Positions 1-8,676 of a stretch of 64,000 nucleotides of DNA are shown here, piece after piece; positions within the stretch are counted from its first letter, which is position 1; every line of letters starts with the position of its first letter. A program made the position numbers and the translations under genes. Where the stretch lies: NCBI RefSeq assembly GCF_011290365.1, contig NZ_CP049786.1, forward strand, positions 2,852,001-2,916,000. Direction: 5' to 3'. The notes beneath the pieces were generated by a model that saw only the letters and a program-made list of their open reading frames with translations, was not told the origin of the DNA and did not search any database. The DNA comes from Leclercia sp. 29361. Its GTDB lineage: Bacteria; Pseudomonadota; Gammaproteobacteria; Enterobacterales; Enterobacteriaceae.

Positions 1-359
1 TTGCCGTGTCCGTCGTCATGCTGGCGGTTTTCCAGCCGTTCATGAAGCTCGGTTGTGGCTTTGAAGAGCAAGAATAGCCCCCCCACCAGCATGATCAGGT
101 CACGCCCTGAGAAGGTGAAATCGAAGACAGTGAACAGGGGTTTGGTCAGCGTCACCATCCACGAGATGACCGACAGCAGCGCAAGACGCATGATCAGCGC
201 TAAAGAGAGGCCGATTAAACGTGCTTTATCCCGTTGTTTAGGCGGCAGTTTATCCGCAAGGATGGCAATAAACACCAGGTTATCGATGCCGAGAACGATC
301 TCAAGCACCACCAGCGTGAGCAATCCCACCCAGATTTGCGGGTCCATTAAGAATTCCAT
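1..359 (-). CDS. yoaE: YoaE, TerC-family membrane protein (N-terminal part)
   Basis: The reverse strand from an ATG at 359 reads [22 protein letters not shown], the start of E. coli YoaE. This is a TerC-family integral inner-membrane protein; in full-length homologues the membrane part is followed by CBS and CorC-type domains. The motif [16 protein letters not shown], with its intramembrane Asp, is typical of TerC proteins. Only about 119 codons lie in the window and the rest runs off the left edge. It is divergent from manX, as in E. coli. The transported substrate is not settled; metal-ion transport is the family-level guess. Confidence 0.93.
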   Translation of the reverse strand, partial: MEFLMDPQIWVGLLTLVVLEIVLGIDNLVFIAILADKLPPKQRDKARLIGLSLALIMRLALLSVISWMVTLTKPLFTVFDFTFSGRDLIMLVGGLFLLFKATTELHERLENRQHDDGHG

Positions 360-822
360 GACAAGCTCCTGCTAAAGGAATGGCAAAACGGCGCCGCGAC
401 AGATGCGGGCGAAACGGTAGAAGGCGTAAACAGTGAGTGGCGAGAGTCGCCGGTAAGGCTGGCCAGAATTGGCCGGATGTGTGACTGGCGTCGGTGACGG
501 TCCATACAGTGGGCTACTGCCCAATACTCCTGACAAGTAAACGGACGCTAAACATATCAGAGACATGGGCTTTATGGCAAAGATTTACTTTCCTTTGCAA
601 ACAGATGTTTCAGCGCTTTTTTTGATCGCAGAAATATCTCATTGGCTTAGGCTAAATTACGGATCTTCATCACATAAATTATTTTTTCACTGTCTAAAAT
701 AAATCGCGTAAGTCTTAGTAAATTGAACTCTAACCCTTATCTGAATCGATTCGTTCTTTCGAAGATGATCTCTAATGTCCTGACTCATGATGGGCATTAA
801 CGATAATAAAAGGAGGTAGCAA
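360..822. other. yoaE-manX divergent intergenic region
   Basis: These 463 bp separate the divergent yoaE and manX starts. The manX half contains the Mlc/NagC-like inverted repeat listed separately and an AT-rich promoter zone. The yoaE half is GC-richer, with short self-complementary stretches around 445-475, and may be an untranslated leader. No ORF with a ribosome-binding site or homology was seen. Confidence 0.6.
679..702. promoter_or_regulatory. Mlc/NagC-type operator upstream of manXYZ
   Basis: The inverted repeat TTATTTT-N10-AAAATAA matches the shape of Mlc and NagC operators. Both regulators are known to repress manXYZ in E. coli. It lies about 120 bp before the manX start. The assignment rests on the palindrome and its position. 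Confidence 0.65.
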
Positions 823-1797
823 GTGACTATTGCTATTGTTATAGGCACACATGGTTGGGCTGCAGAGCAGTTACTTAAAACCGCAGAAATGCTTTTAGGC
901 GAACAGGAAAACGTCGGCTGGATCGATTTCGTTCCCGGTGAAAACGCCGAGACACTGATAGAGAAATACACGGCTCAACTCTCCAGACTGGATACCAGCA
1001 GCGGCGTATTGTTCCTTGTTGACACATGGGGTGGTAGCCCGTTTAACGCCGCCAGCCGCATTGTTGTCGATAAAGACCAGTATGAAGTGGTCGCCGGGGT
1101 CAATATTCCGATGCTGGTTGAGACCCTGATGGCACGCGACGACAACCCGAGCTTTGACGAGCTGGTGGCGCTGGCGGTCGAAACCGGTCGCGAAGGCGTG
1201 AAAGCGCTGAAAGCGAAACCGGTTGAGGTTGCAAAAGCTGCACCGGTTGCCGCCGCAGCTGCCCCTAAAGCCGCCGCCCCGCTGAAGCCCATGGGCCCGA
1301 ACGATTACATGCAGATAGGCCTTGCGCGTATCGACGACCGACTGATTCATGGTCAGGTTGCGACACGCTGGACCAAAGAGACCAACGTCCAGCGCATCAT
1401 CGTGGTCAGCGATGAAGTGGCCGCTGATACGGTGCGTAAAACCCTCCTCACCCAGGTGGCGCCGCCGGGCGTGACCGCCCACGTGGTGGACGTCGCCAAA
1501 ATGATCCGCGTCTATAACAACCCGAAATATGCGGGCGAGCGCATCATGCTGCTGTTTACCAATCCGACCGACGTTGAACGCGTTGTCGAAGGCGGCGTAA
1601 ACATTACGTCTGTCAACATTGGGGGTATGGCGTTCCGTCAGGGTAAAACCCAGGTGAACAACGCGATTTCAGTCGATGAGAAAGATATCGAAGCCTTTAA
1701 GAAACTCAATGCCCGCGGTATTGAACTTGAGGCCCGTAAAGTTTCCACCGATCAGAAACTGAAAATGATGGATTTGATCGGCAAAGTCGGGAAATAA
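823..1797 (+). CDS. manX: Mannose PTS EIIAB component ManX
   Basis: This is the cytoplasmic EIIA-EIIB subunit of the mannose/glucosamine/glucose phosphotransferase system. It passes phosphate from HPr through two histidines to sugar entering through ManYZ. The EIIA domain covers about residues 1-130 with active-site His10 (GTHGW). An Ala/Pro/Lys-rich linker follows at about 131-157. The EIIB domain covers about 160-324 with His176 in DDRLIHGQV. The start is GTG, as supported by a strong AGGAGG 6 bases upstream. The 324 residues match E. coli ManX within one. In E. coli this mRNA is a target of the sRNA SgrS. It is first in the manXYZ operon. Confidence 0.98.
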   Translation: MTIAIVIGTHGWAAEQLLKTAEMLLGEQENVGWIDFVPGENAETLIEKYTAQLSRLDTSSGVLFLVDTWGGSPFNAASRIVVDKDQYEVVAGVNIPMLVETLMARDDNPSFDELVALAVETGREGVKALKAKPVEVAKAAPVAAAAAPKAAAPLKPMGPNDYMQIGLARIDDRLIHGQVATRWTKETNVQRIIVVSDEVAADTVRKTLLTQVAPPGVTAHVVDVAKMIRVYNNPKYAGERIMLLFTNPTDVERVVEGGVNITSVNIGGMAFRQGKTQVNNAISVDEKDIEAFKKLNARGIELEARKVSTDQKLKMMDLIGKVGK

Positions 1798-1843
1798 CCC
1801 TGCGCTGATTTTCACATAAAGCTTATGTCATAGGAGAAGTACA

Positions 1844-2641
1844 ATGGAGATTACCACTCTTCAGATTGTGCTGGTGTTCATCGTCGCGTGTATAGCGGGT
1901 ATGGAATCCGTACTTGATGAATTTCAGTTTCACCGTCCGCTGGTTGCCTGTACCTTAATCGGCGCCGTTCTCGGGGATATGAAAACCGGTATCATCATCG
2001 GTGGTACCCTGGAAATGATCGCCCTTGGCTGGATGAACATCGGTGCGGCAGTAGCACCGGATGCGGCTCTCGCCTCCATCATCTCTACCGTTCTGGTTAT
2101 CGCCGGCCATCAAAATATCGGCGCCGGTATCGCGCTGGCTATCCCGCTGGCGGCTGCAGGCCAGGTTCTGACCATCATCGTGCGTACCATCACCGTTGCG
2201 TTCCAGCATGCGGCTGATAAGGCGGCGGAGAATGGCAACCTGACGGCACTCTCCTGGATCCACGTCTCGTCCCTGTTCCTGCAGGCGATGCGTATCGCTA
2301 TCCCGGCGGTTATCGTGGCGATTTCTGTGGGTACCAGCGAAGTCCAGAGCATGCTGAACGCCATTCCTGAGGTGGTGACCGGCGGTCTGAACATTGCCGG
2401 CGGCATGATCGTAGTGGTGGGTTATGCGATGGTCATCAACATGATGCGCGCAGGCTACCTGATGCCGTTCTTCTACCTCGGCTTTGTTACCGCGGCATTT
2501 ACCAACTTCAACCTGGTGGCACTGGGTGTGATTGGTGCGGTCATGGCTATCCTCTATATCCAGCTAAGCCCGAAATATAACCGCGTAGCCGGTGGTGCGC
2601 AGGTTGCTGGTAATAACGATCTCGATAACGAACTGGACTAG
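1844..2641 (+). CDS. manY: Mannose PTS EIIC component ManY
   Basis: Hydrophobic inner-membrane subunit of the mannose PTS that, with ManZ, forms the sugar channel. The 265-residue product begins MEITTLQIVLVFIVACIAGMES and contains the family motif LDEFQFHRPLVACTLIGAVLGD near residues 25-46, followed by several membrane segments. A GGAGAAG ribosome-binding site precedes the ATG. It lies 46 bp after manX and 3 bp before manZ, so the three are co-transcribed. The manXYZ permease is also the known entry route for lambda DNA and some bacteriocins. Confidence 0.98.
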   Translation: MEITTLQIVLVFIVACIAGMESVLDEFQFHRPLVACTLIGAVLGDMKTGIIIGGTLEMIALGWMNIGAAVAPDAALASIISTVLVIAGHQNIGAGIALAIPLAAAGQVLTIIVRTITVAFQHAADKAAENGNLTALSWIHVSSLFLQAMRIAIPAVIVAISVGTSEVQSMLNAIPEVVTGGLNIAGGMIVVVGYAMVINMMRAGYLMPFFYLGFVTAAFTNFNLVALGVIGAVMAILYIQLSPKYNRVAGGAQVAGNNDLDNELD

Positions 2642-2644
2642 CAG

Positions 2645-3505
2645 GTGAGCGACATGGTTGATATGACTAAAACTACCCCTCAGAAAAAACTGACTCCAGG
2701 GGATATTCGTGGCGTGTTCATCCGTTCTAACCTGTTCCAGGGTTCATGGAACTTCGAACGTATGCAGGCGCTGGGCTTCTGCTTCTCGATGGTGCCGGCG
2801 ATTAAACGTCTGTACCCGGAAAATAACGAAGCGCGTCGTCAGGCGATTAAGCGTCACCTGGAATTCTTCAACACCCATCCTTACGTTGCAGCCCCGGTAC
2901 TGGGCGTAACCCTGGCGATGGAAGAGCAGCGCGCAAACGGTGCCGAGATCGACGATGGTGCCATCAACGGTATCAAAGTGGGTCTGATGGGGCCGCTGGC
3001 TGGCGTGGGCGACCCCATCTTCTGGGGTACCGTGCGTCCGGTCTTCGCGGCGTTGGGTGCCGGTATTGCCATGAGCGGTAGCCTGCTCGGTCCCCTGCTG
3101 TTCTTTATCCTCTTCAACGTGGTGCGTCTGGCGACCCGTTACTACGGCGTGGCCTACGGCTACCGTAAAGGCGTGGATATCGTTCAGGATATGGGCGGCG
3201 GCTTCCTGCAGAAACTGACTGAGGGGGCGTCAATCCTCGGCCTGTTTGTCATGGGGGCGCTGGTGAACAAGTGGACGCACGTCAACATCCCGCTGGTGGT
3301 GTCAACCATCACCGGCCAGGATGGTCAGACTCGCGTCACCACCGTGCAGACCATCCTTGACCAGCTGATGCCGGGCCTGGTTCCGCTGCTGTTAACCTTC
3401 GCCTGTATGTGGCTGCTGCGTAAGAAAGTCAATGCGCTGTGGATCATCGTCGGCTTCTTCGTTATCGGTATCGTAGGTTACGCTATCGGTCTGCTGGGTC
3501 TGTAA
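2645..3505 (+). CDS. manZ: Mannose PTS EIID component ManZ
   Basis: Inner-membrane EIID subunit that pairs with ManY. The 286-residue protein contains the EIID signatures QGSWNFERMQALGF near residue 32 and LMGPLAGVGDPIFWGT near residue 113, with hydrophobic segments in the C-terminal third. The start is GTG, three bases after the manY stop, with the GC-rich end of manY supplying a weak ribosome-binding site, which suggests translational coupling. A strong terminator follows directly, so manXYZ is a closed operon. Confidence 0.98.
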   Translation: MSDMVDMTKTTPQKKLTPGDIRGVFIRSNLFQGSWNFERMQALGFCFSMVPAIKRLYPENNEARRQAIKRHLEFFNTHPYVAAPVLGVTLAMEEQRANGAEIDDGAINGIKVGLMGPLAGVGDPIFWGTVRPVFAALGAGIAMSGSLLGPLLFFILFNVVRLATRYYGVAYGYRKGVDIVQDMGGGFLQKLTEGASILGLFVMGALVNKWTHVNIPLVVSTITGQDGQTRVTTVQTILDQLMPGLVPLLLTFACMWLLRKKVNALWIIVGFFVIGIVGYAIGLLGL

Positions 3506-3520
3506 GTTTTACTGAATACA

Positions 3521-3548
3521 CCGGGGGCATGTACGCCCCCGTTTTTTT
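3521..3548 (+). terminator. Rho-independent terminator of manXYZ
   Basis: GGGGGC and GCCCCC arms enclose a short ATGTAC-type loop and are followed by a run of seven T. It sits 16 bp after the manZ stop and just before the yobD ribosome-binding site. Confidence 0.93.
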
Positions 3549-3561
3549 ATCCGGAGGATGA

Positions 3562-4020
3562 ATGACGGTCACGGACATCGTACTGGTTGTCTTTATTGTT
3601 GCCCTTCTGGCGTATGCCATCTACGACGAATTGATCATGCCCCGCCGCCACGGCGCGACCCTGCTGACCATCCCCCTGCTGCGTCGCGGACGCGTTGATG
3701 CCGTCATCTTTGCCGGCCTGCTGATGATCCTGATTTATAACAACGTGATGAGCCAGGGGGCTTTATTAACCACATGGTTATTATGCGCTCTGGCATTAAT
3801 GGCGTTTTATCTGTTCTGGATGCGGGTGCCGAAAATAATCTTCAAATCCACTGGATTCTTTTTCGCCAATGTCTGGATAGAATATAACCGTATTAAAGAG
3901 ATGAATTTATCGGAAGACGGCGTGCTGGTGATGCAATTAGAGCAGCGGCGCCTGCTCGTCCGGGTCAAGAATATTGACGACCTGGAGAAGATATACAAAT
4001 TACTCGTTAAAACTCAATGA
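3562..4020 (+). CDS. yobD: YobD, UPF0266 membrane protein
   Basis: A 152-residue inner-membrane protein matching E. coli YobD over its whole length. Three hydrophobic segments lie at about residues 5-25, 43-62 and 68-88, followed by a charged cytoplasmic tail ending in [22 protein letters not shown] ribosome-binding site overlaps the region before the ATG. It follows the manXYZ terminator, so expression needs readthrough or its own promoter. The function is unknown. Confidence 0.95.
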   Translation: MTVTDIVLVVFIVALLAYAIYDELIMPRRHGATLLTIPLLRRGRVDAVIFAGLLMILIYNNVMSQGALLTTWLLCALALMAFYLFWMRVPKIIFKSTGFFFANVWIEYNRIKEMNLSEDGVLVMQLEQRRLLVRVKNIDDLEKIYKLLVKTQ

Positions 4021-4028
4021 GATAAAAT

Positions 4029-4045
4029 AATAGCACTGGCTATAT
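4029..4045. promoter_or_regulatory. Distal MntR-like operator upstream of mntP
   Basis: AATAGC-ACTG-GCTATAT is an inverted repeat with the TAGC-N4-GCTA core of MntR boxes. It lies about 40 bp, centre to centre, upstream of a second copy. MntR with manganese is known to activate mntP in E. coli. Confidence 0.5.
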
Positions 4046-4068
4046 TTTGACGATAAATTTATCCAGTC

Positions 4069-4086
4069 ATATAGCCAAAGCTATAT
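4069..4086. promoter_or_regulatory. Proximal MntR-like operator upstream of mntP
   Basis: ATATAGC-CAAA-GCTATAT is a perfect 7-bp inverted repeat around a 4-bp spacer. It resembles the E. coli mntH MntR site (GCTATGT-type arms). It lies upstream of the riboswitch, where the promoter is expected. Confidence 0.65.
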
Positions 4087-4214
4087 TCGGTGATGTAATA
4101 CACGTCATATTATTAACGTTATTTTCACATCAAAATCTAAATGAAAATCGTTATCATCAAGCATGCGAATAATACTTTCCGGTTGTTGTTTTAACTTCTC
4201 AAAATATGTTAAGG

Positions 4215-4345
4215 TTGCGCCCGTCGTTGGGGAGTAGCCGATTTCCGGCATGCCGGAAATGTACGTGTCAACATACTCGTTGCAAAACGTGGCACGTACG
4301 GATTGTTTCTGCGTCAGGCAGAGGATCAGGCGAGACCATAGATGC
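4215..4345 (+). promoter_or_regulatory. yybP-ykoY manganese riboswitch in the mntP leader
   Basis: The leader contains the conserved yybP-ykoY element GGGGAGTAGC at 4229-4238. A stable hairpin follows (TTTCCGGCATGCCGGAAA), then GTCAACATAC, and the element closes with a GAGACC segment near 4331-4337. This family binds Mn2+ and switches on manganese export genes, and E. coli mntP carries the same element. Boundaries are approximate. Confidence 0.87.
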
Positions 4346-4408
4346 ATCAACTGCTGTTTACTGGGGGCAGTGATGTGTCATATGGATATTCCCGGTCTGG
4401 ACGCGCTG

Positions 4409-4972
4409 ATGAACCTCTCTGCAACCCTTCTTCTGGCCTTTGGTATGTCTATGGATGCATTTGCTGCTTCCATGGGGAAAGGTGCCACGCTCCACAAACC
4501 CAAATTCTCTGAAGCCCTGCGTACCGGCCTTATCTTCGGTGCGATTGAAACCCTGACGCCGCTGATCGGCTGGGGTCTGGGGATGCTCGCCAGCCAGTTC
4601 GTGCTGGAGTGGAACCACTGGATCGCCTTTATCCTGCTGACCTTCCTCGGCGGGCGTATGGTTATCGAAGGCATTCGTAATGATGTCGATGAAGACCAGC
4701 CCGTTCACCGCCACGGCTTCTGGCTGCTGGTGACGACGGCAATCGCCACCAGTCTTGATGCAATGGCGGTTGGCGTGGGGCTGGCGTTTCTGCAGGTGAA
4801 CATCATTGCTACCGCGCTGGCAATTGGCTGCGCGACCTTAATCATGTCCACCCTGGGGATGATGATCGGCCGCTTTATCGGCCCGCTGTTAGGCAAACGC
4901 GCCGAGATCCTCGGCGGTGTGGTGTTAATGGGTATCGGGGCTCAAATCATGTGGAGCCACTTCGCCGGTTAA
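4409..4972 (+). CDS. mntP: Manganese efflux pump MntP
   Basis: Six-helix inner-membrane exporter that lowers cytoplasmic Mn2+. The 187-residue product begins [21 protein letters not shown]; the paired motifs [10 protein letters not shown] and [10 protein letters not shown] are the repeated Asp-bearing segments typical of the family. I place the start where E. coli MntP begins. In-frame ATGs at 4373 (with GGGGG upstream) and 4382 would add 12 or 9 residues and cannot be excluded. Expression is likely controlled by the MntR boxes and riboswitch upstream. Its stop overlaps the rlmA stop tail to tail by 4 bp. Confidence 0.95.
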   Translation: MNLSATLLLAFGMSMDAFAASMGKGATLHKPKFSEALRTGLIFGAIETLTPLIGWGLGMLASQFVLEWNHWIAFILLTFLGGRMVIEGIRNDVDEDQPVHRHGFWLLVTTAIATSLDAMAVGVGLAFLQVNIIATALAIGCATLIMSTLGMMIGRFIGPLLGKRAEILGGVVLMGIGAQIMWSHFAG

Positions 4973-5784
4973 CCGACGCGCTGCCAGCAGTGGATGCTAA
5001 AATCGGTCTGGCAGCTAAATAGTTCCTGTTTTGCCAGCGTCTCCCACACCTCCGGTTTTGCCCGCCACGCAAACGGCGTCATCTGTAACAGCGCCACCGC
5101 CTCTGTTCCGCTCAACGACATGTTATACGCCAGCGACTGCTCCTCCCGGAGCGCAAAACCAGCCAGCTGTTCTGAGTGCGGGGCATGCAGCAGAACGTCG
5201 CTGTAAATCAGCCCTTTTAGCTCCATCAGGTGACGCGGACCCGGCGTGACGGTAATCACCCAGCCGCCCTCTTTCACCACCCGGGCCAGCTCTTCCCCTT
5301 TGCAGGGGGCGTAAATGCGGATTACCGCATCCATGCTGCTCTCCTCAAACGGCAGTCGGTGGCTGGACGCCACGCAAAAGGTGACCTGCGAATAGCGTTT
5401 AGCTGCGGCACGGATGGCGGATTTAGAGACGTCCAGACCAAAGGTTCCGGCACCCTTTGTCGCTGCAGTATCGGCAAAAGCGGCGGTGTAATACCCTTCC
5501 CCACAGCCGATATCAAGAATCGACGTTGCGCTATCGGGCAGTAAGGTCGCCAGCTTACCGGCGACTGCATCGCGCAGGGGCTGATAATGACCGGCGTCGA
5601 GAAAGGCTCTGCGCGCTTGCATCATCTCTGCGCTGTCGCCCGGATCGCGGGAACGCTTGTGCTGCACCGGGAGCAGATTGACATAGCCCTCTTTCGCCAT
5701 ATCGTACCGATGCCCCTGCGGGCAGGCGTAACTTTTATCCGTTTGCGCCAGCGGCGCGTGGCAAAGAGGACAGCAGAATGTCAT
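4969..5784 (-). CDS. rlmA: 23S rRNA (guanine-745 N1) methyltransferase RlmA
   Basis: SAM-dependent enzyme that methylates G745 of 23S rRNA. The N-terminal zinc ribbon is visible as CPLC near residue 5 and CPQGH near residue 21, and the SAM-binding loop as [11 protein letters not shown] near residue 91. The start is set at [12 protein letters not shown], matching E. coli RlmA, rather than five residues earlier; this gives 271 residues. It lies downstream of the extra PBP3 gene on the same strand, with a gap of about 60 bp. In enteric bacteria G745 methylation affects ribosome-targeting antibiotics such as viomycin. Confidence 0.96.
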   Translation of the reverse strand: MTFCCPLCHAPLAQTDKSYACPQGHRYDMAKEGYVNLLPVQHKRSRDPGDSAEMMQARRAFLDAGHYQPLRDAVAGKLATLLPDSATSILDIGCGEGYYTAAFADTAATKGAGTFGLDVSKSAIRAAAKRYSQVTFCVASSHRLPFEESSMDAVIRIYAPCKGEELARVVKEGGWVITVTPGPRHLMELKGLIYSDVLLHAPHSEQLAGFALREEQSLAYNMSLSGTEAVALLQMTPFAWRAKPEVWETLAKQELFSCQTDFSIHCWQRVG

Positions 5785-5847
5785 GGGAACTCCGGGCAAT
5801 CATAAAGGGCGAAAGTGTACCGCTAATCGCCCCGCTATAAAACGGCC

Positions 5848-7566
5848 TTAACGCATTACGATGAGATGGCTGGAATCGGCCGGTAAGCCGTCAGGTTTGA
5901 TGTTTTCGATGCGCAGCACGTCACCCATAATCTGGCTGAACACCGGTGCCGAGACTGCCCCGCCATAATAGGCCCCGTTTTGCGGATCGTTGATCACCAC
6001 CGCGAGGGCAAACACCGGACGGCTGGCCGGGGCCACGCCGGCGGTATAGGCCACGTATTTATCAACATAGTTGCCACCCTCATCGATTTTCTTCGCGGTA
6101 CCGGTTTTCACTGCCACCCGGTAATCACGCACCGCCGCTTTAACCCCACCGCCGCCGGGCAGCGCCACGCTCTCCATCATGTGCTCCACCTCCTGCACAA
6201 TGGATGCGGGCATCACCTGAGTGCCGATAACCGGCGGATCGATACGGGTGATGGAGAGCGGACGTTCCAGGCCATTGCTGCCAATGGTGGCGTAGACGTG
6301 AGCCAGCTGGAGCGGAGTGACCATCAGGCCATAGCCAAAGGCAAAGGTAGCGCGATCGAGCTGACTCCAGAATTTACGCTCAGGCAGCAGGCCGCTGCTC
6401 TCCCCGGTTAAACCGAGGCCGGTAGAGCGACCAAAGCCGAACCCGTGATAGGTATCCAGCAGCCGCTGGATCGGCATCGCCAGCGAGAGCCGGGACACGC
6501 CGGTATCGCTCGATTTTTGCAGGATGCCGGTCAGCGTCAGCTCCGGGTAATAACCAACATCGCGGATGCGGTGTCCGGCCAGGGTGTAGGGATGAGTGTC
6601 GATAACGCTGTCTGGCTGCACCAGCCCTTGCTGTAGCGCGGTCATCAGCACCAGCGGCTTGACAGTGGAGCCCGGCTCGAAGGTGTCGCTGATGGCGCGA
6701 TTACGAAAATCATTCAGCGTCGCGCCGTCACGGTTATTGGGATTGAAGTCCGGGAAGCTGGCCATAGCGAGGATCTCCCCGGTCTGGACGTTGATCAGCA
6801 CTGCCGCGCCCGACTCCGCCTTGTTCCACGCCACGGCATTATCCAGCGCATCTTCGGTGATAGTCTGTAACCGCTCGTCAATGCTCAGCTGAATGTTATG
6901 GGCCGGAACTGGCGGGACTTCAGTAATATTCTCGATCACATGACCGAAGCGATCTTCGCGGACGCGGCGCAGGCCGGGCTTGCCGGTGAGCTGCGTGTTG
7001 AAACTTTTCTCGATCCCTTCGATTCCCTGCCCGTCGATGTTGGTAAAGCCGATCAGGTTTGCCACCACGTGTCCGGCCGGGTAAAACCGTCGGGACTCAT
7101 CGCGCAGGCTGATACCCGGCAGATGCAGTTTTTCGATCCACTGGGCCTGAGCGGGATCCACCTGGCGAGCCAGATAGATAAAACGTCCCTGGGGATTGCT
7201 GTTGATCCGCGCGGCAAGGTTGCTGAGCGACAAATGCAGCGCACTGGCCAACCCCTGCAAGCGATCGTCATACCCGACTCCGCCTTTCGCCAGTACCGTT
7301 TTCGGATCGGCCCATACCGCCTGCACCGGCACGCTCACCGCCAGCGGCCGGCCTTCCCTGTCGACAATCATCCCTCTCGGGGCATTAATAGCGACTTCCC
7401 GCAGCGAGCGCATATCCTCCTGCTTGACCAGCGGGTCCGGTTTAACAATCTGCAACCAGGCGACGCGCCCCAGCAGGAAGACCAGGCTGCCAAAGATGGC
7501 CAGACAGAGAAGGGCAAAACGTATTGGGGTGAAGTTTGCTGCGGGATTGACGGGTTTCTTTTTCAC
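5848..7566 (-). CDS. Second PBP3 (FtsI paralogue, PBP3-SAL type), peptidoglycan transpeptidase
   Basis: Class B penicillin-binding protein closely related to FtsI. It has a short cytoplasmic tail, one membrane anchor (FALLCLAIFGSLVFLLGRVAW), a pedestal domain, and a transpeptidase domain. Counted from the chosen start, that domain has catalytic Ser300 (STVK), an SSD triad at 352-354 where FtsI has SSN, and KTGT at 487. The GTG at 7566 is chosen because GGAG lies just upstream; a TTG at 7590 would give 580 residues. A paralogue at this locus, between rlmA and cspC, is known in Salmonella as PBP3-SAL, active at acidic pH. E. coli K-12 lacks it. The main ftsI should be elsewhere. Confidence 0.93.
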   Translation of the reverse strand: MKKKPVNPAANFTPIRFALLCLAIFGSLVFLLGRVAWLQIVKPDPLVKQEDMRSLREVAINAPRGMIVDREGRPLAVSVPVQAVWADPKTVLAKGGVGYDDRLQGLASALHLSLSNLAARINSNPQGRFIYLARQVDPAQAQWIEKLHLPGISLRDESRRFYPAGHVVANLIGFTNIDGQGIEGIEKSFNTQLTGKPGLRRVREDRFGHVIENITEVPPVPAHNIQLSIDERLQTITEDALDNAVAWNKAESGAAVLINVQTGEILAMASFPDFNPNNRDGATLNDFRNRAISDTFEPGSTVKPLVLMTALQQGLVQPDSVIDTHPYTLAGHRIRDVGYYPELTLTGILQKSSDTGVSRLSLAMPIQRLLDTYHGFGFGRSTGLGLTGESSGLLPERKFWSQLDRATFAFGYGLMVTPLQLAHVYATIGSNGLERPLSITRIDPPVIGTQVMPASIVQEVEHMMESVALPGGGGVKAAVRDYRVAVKTGTAKKIDEGGNYVDKYVAYTAGVAPASRPVFALAVVINDPQNGAYYGGAVSAPVFSQIMGDVLRIENIKPDGLPADSSHLIVMR

Positions 7567-7706
7567 CAGAGCTCCAGGGCTGAATAACAACGCCCTGATT
7601 TAACGGCAAATTTGCACCCTGATGGGGAAAACAATGCTAATACTCTCGCAGCTTTGCAACAAACTGCAAACAGAGACGCAGGTGGTAACACTTTGAAAAA
7701 ATTGCA

Positions 7707-7735
7707 TTAAAAAGCCCCGCACAGGCGAGGCTTTA
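7707..7735 (-). terminator. Terminator after cspC
   Basis: On the minus strand AAAGCCTCGCCTGTGCGGGGCTTTTTA forms a GC stem with a T run. It lies about 50 bp beyond the cspC stop. Confidence 0.85.
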
Positions 7736-7783
7736 TCTCTGCAACTGAAACGTCGAAACGCTTCAGATTAGGCAGGTGTTCGA

Positions 7784-7993
7784 TCAGATAGCGGTTACGT
7801 TAACAGCAGCCGGACCTTTCTGGCCGTCCTGAATTTCGAACTCAACGTTCTGGCCTTCAGCCAGAGTTTTGAAGCCGTTACCCTGGATTGCAGAGAAGTG
7901 TACGAACACATCTTTGCTGCCGTCAGCAGGAGTAATGAAACCAAAACCTTTAGACTCGTTGAACCACTTAACTTGACCTTTAATCTTTGCCAT
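7784..7993 (-). CDS. cspC: Cold-shock-family RNA-binding protein CspC
   Basis: The 69-residue single cold-shock domain is essentially identical to E. coli CspC. RNP1 is KGFGFIT near residues 16-22 and RNP2 is VFVHF near 31-35. CspC is made at normal temperature, binds RNA or single-stranded DNA, and stabilises stress mRNAs such as rpoS in E. coli. The start is the ATG at 7993, two codons inside the longest frame, which gives the canonical [12 protein letters not shown]. It is co-transcribed with yobF, whose stop lies 40 bp upstream. Confidence 0.98.
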
Positions 7994-8033
7994 TTGCAAA
8001 ATTCCTTAAAATGTTTTCTTCGCCCGCGGGCAT

Positions 8034-8150
8034 TCACTGAGATAAAACTGAGACATTACTGCATGAGGCACTAATATAAGGTTCGGCAGAGAAGCGGTAT
8101 TCAACGACAACGTGTTTACTCAGGACTTCTTTACTGAAAATGCCACACAT
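8034..8150 (-). CDS. yobF: YobF small protein (38 residues)
   Basis: The minus-strand ORF begins [20 protein letters not shown] and continues to SNVSVLSQ. It matches E. coli YobF over its first 37 or so residues, then stops. The 47-residue E. coli protein carries a further SMLCLRAKKTI-type tail that is missing here. YobF is a heat- and stress-induced small protein of unknown function encoded upstream of cspC. Position and sequence are convincing; the early stop is noted under findings. Confidence 0.88.
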   Translation of the reverse strand: MCGIFSKEVLSKHVVVEYRFSAEPYISASCSNVSVLSQ

Positions 8151-8676
8151 AAACAGAACTGTACCTCGTTTGACCCAAACCGTGTTATCACACACAACTT
8201 AAATAATGGCAAGCCATTTTTAAACGTGTCTCGATCAGCCGCACAAATTCAGGGACTGATTTGCCACAATCTGCACAGTAATGCACTTACGTGTATACAT
8301 AGCCCGTATGTTGCTCGATCAGTAACCGTCAGGGTAGACGCTGTTATCAAAGACTTTTTTACCTTAGACCATTAACTTCATATCGTCCAGCAAGCGAGGC
8401 CGATTTCGTGATGCGGTTATTTACGTTAGAACATTTGGTACGAAGTTATGCTCATTTAAACGTAACGGCAGGCATTTGTTTACGTGAAAAAAACAGCATC
8501 GAGCGCTTCGCTTGTTTAACTTATATACACCGCAACGTTGATTGTCGCTATGCACCAAAATAATGATATTTTTATGAACCTGCTTCAAAAAAAGGCAATC
8601 AAAACGTTTCGATTAAAATAAAATATGATCCGCGTCGGTTTAATACGGAATATGTACTAACCGAACACATAATAGT
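8151..8676. other. Long AT-rich intergenic region upstream of yobF-cspC
   Basis: These 526 bp lie between the yobF start and the stop of the MBL-fold gene. On the minus strand it should hold the yobF-cspC promoter and a long leader, as in E. coli, and the 3' end of the MBL transcript. A TATACA hexamer on the minus strand near 8297 could be a -10. No convincing ORF or strong terminator was seen. Confidence 0.5.

Noticed and set aside
372..566. Minus-strand ORF of 64 codons between yoaE and manX
   Set aside because: No ribosome-binding site and no homology. It falls in the expected yoaE leader region.
4105..4350. Minus-strand ORF of 81 codons before mntP
   Set aside because: It is antisense to the manganese riboswitch, has no ribosome-binding site and no recognised similarity. 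The conserved RNA explains the sequence.
8112..8375. Plus-strand ORF of 87 codons near yobF
   Set aside because: It is antisense to yobF and its leader, with no ribosome-binding site or family likeness.
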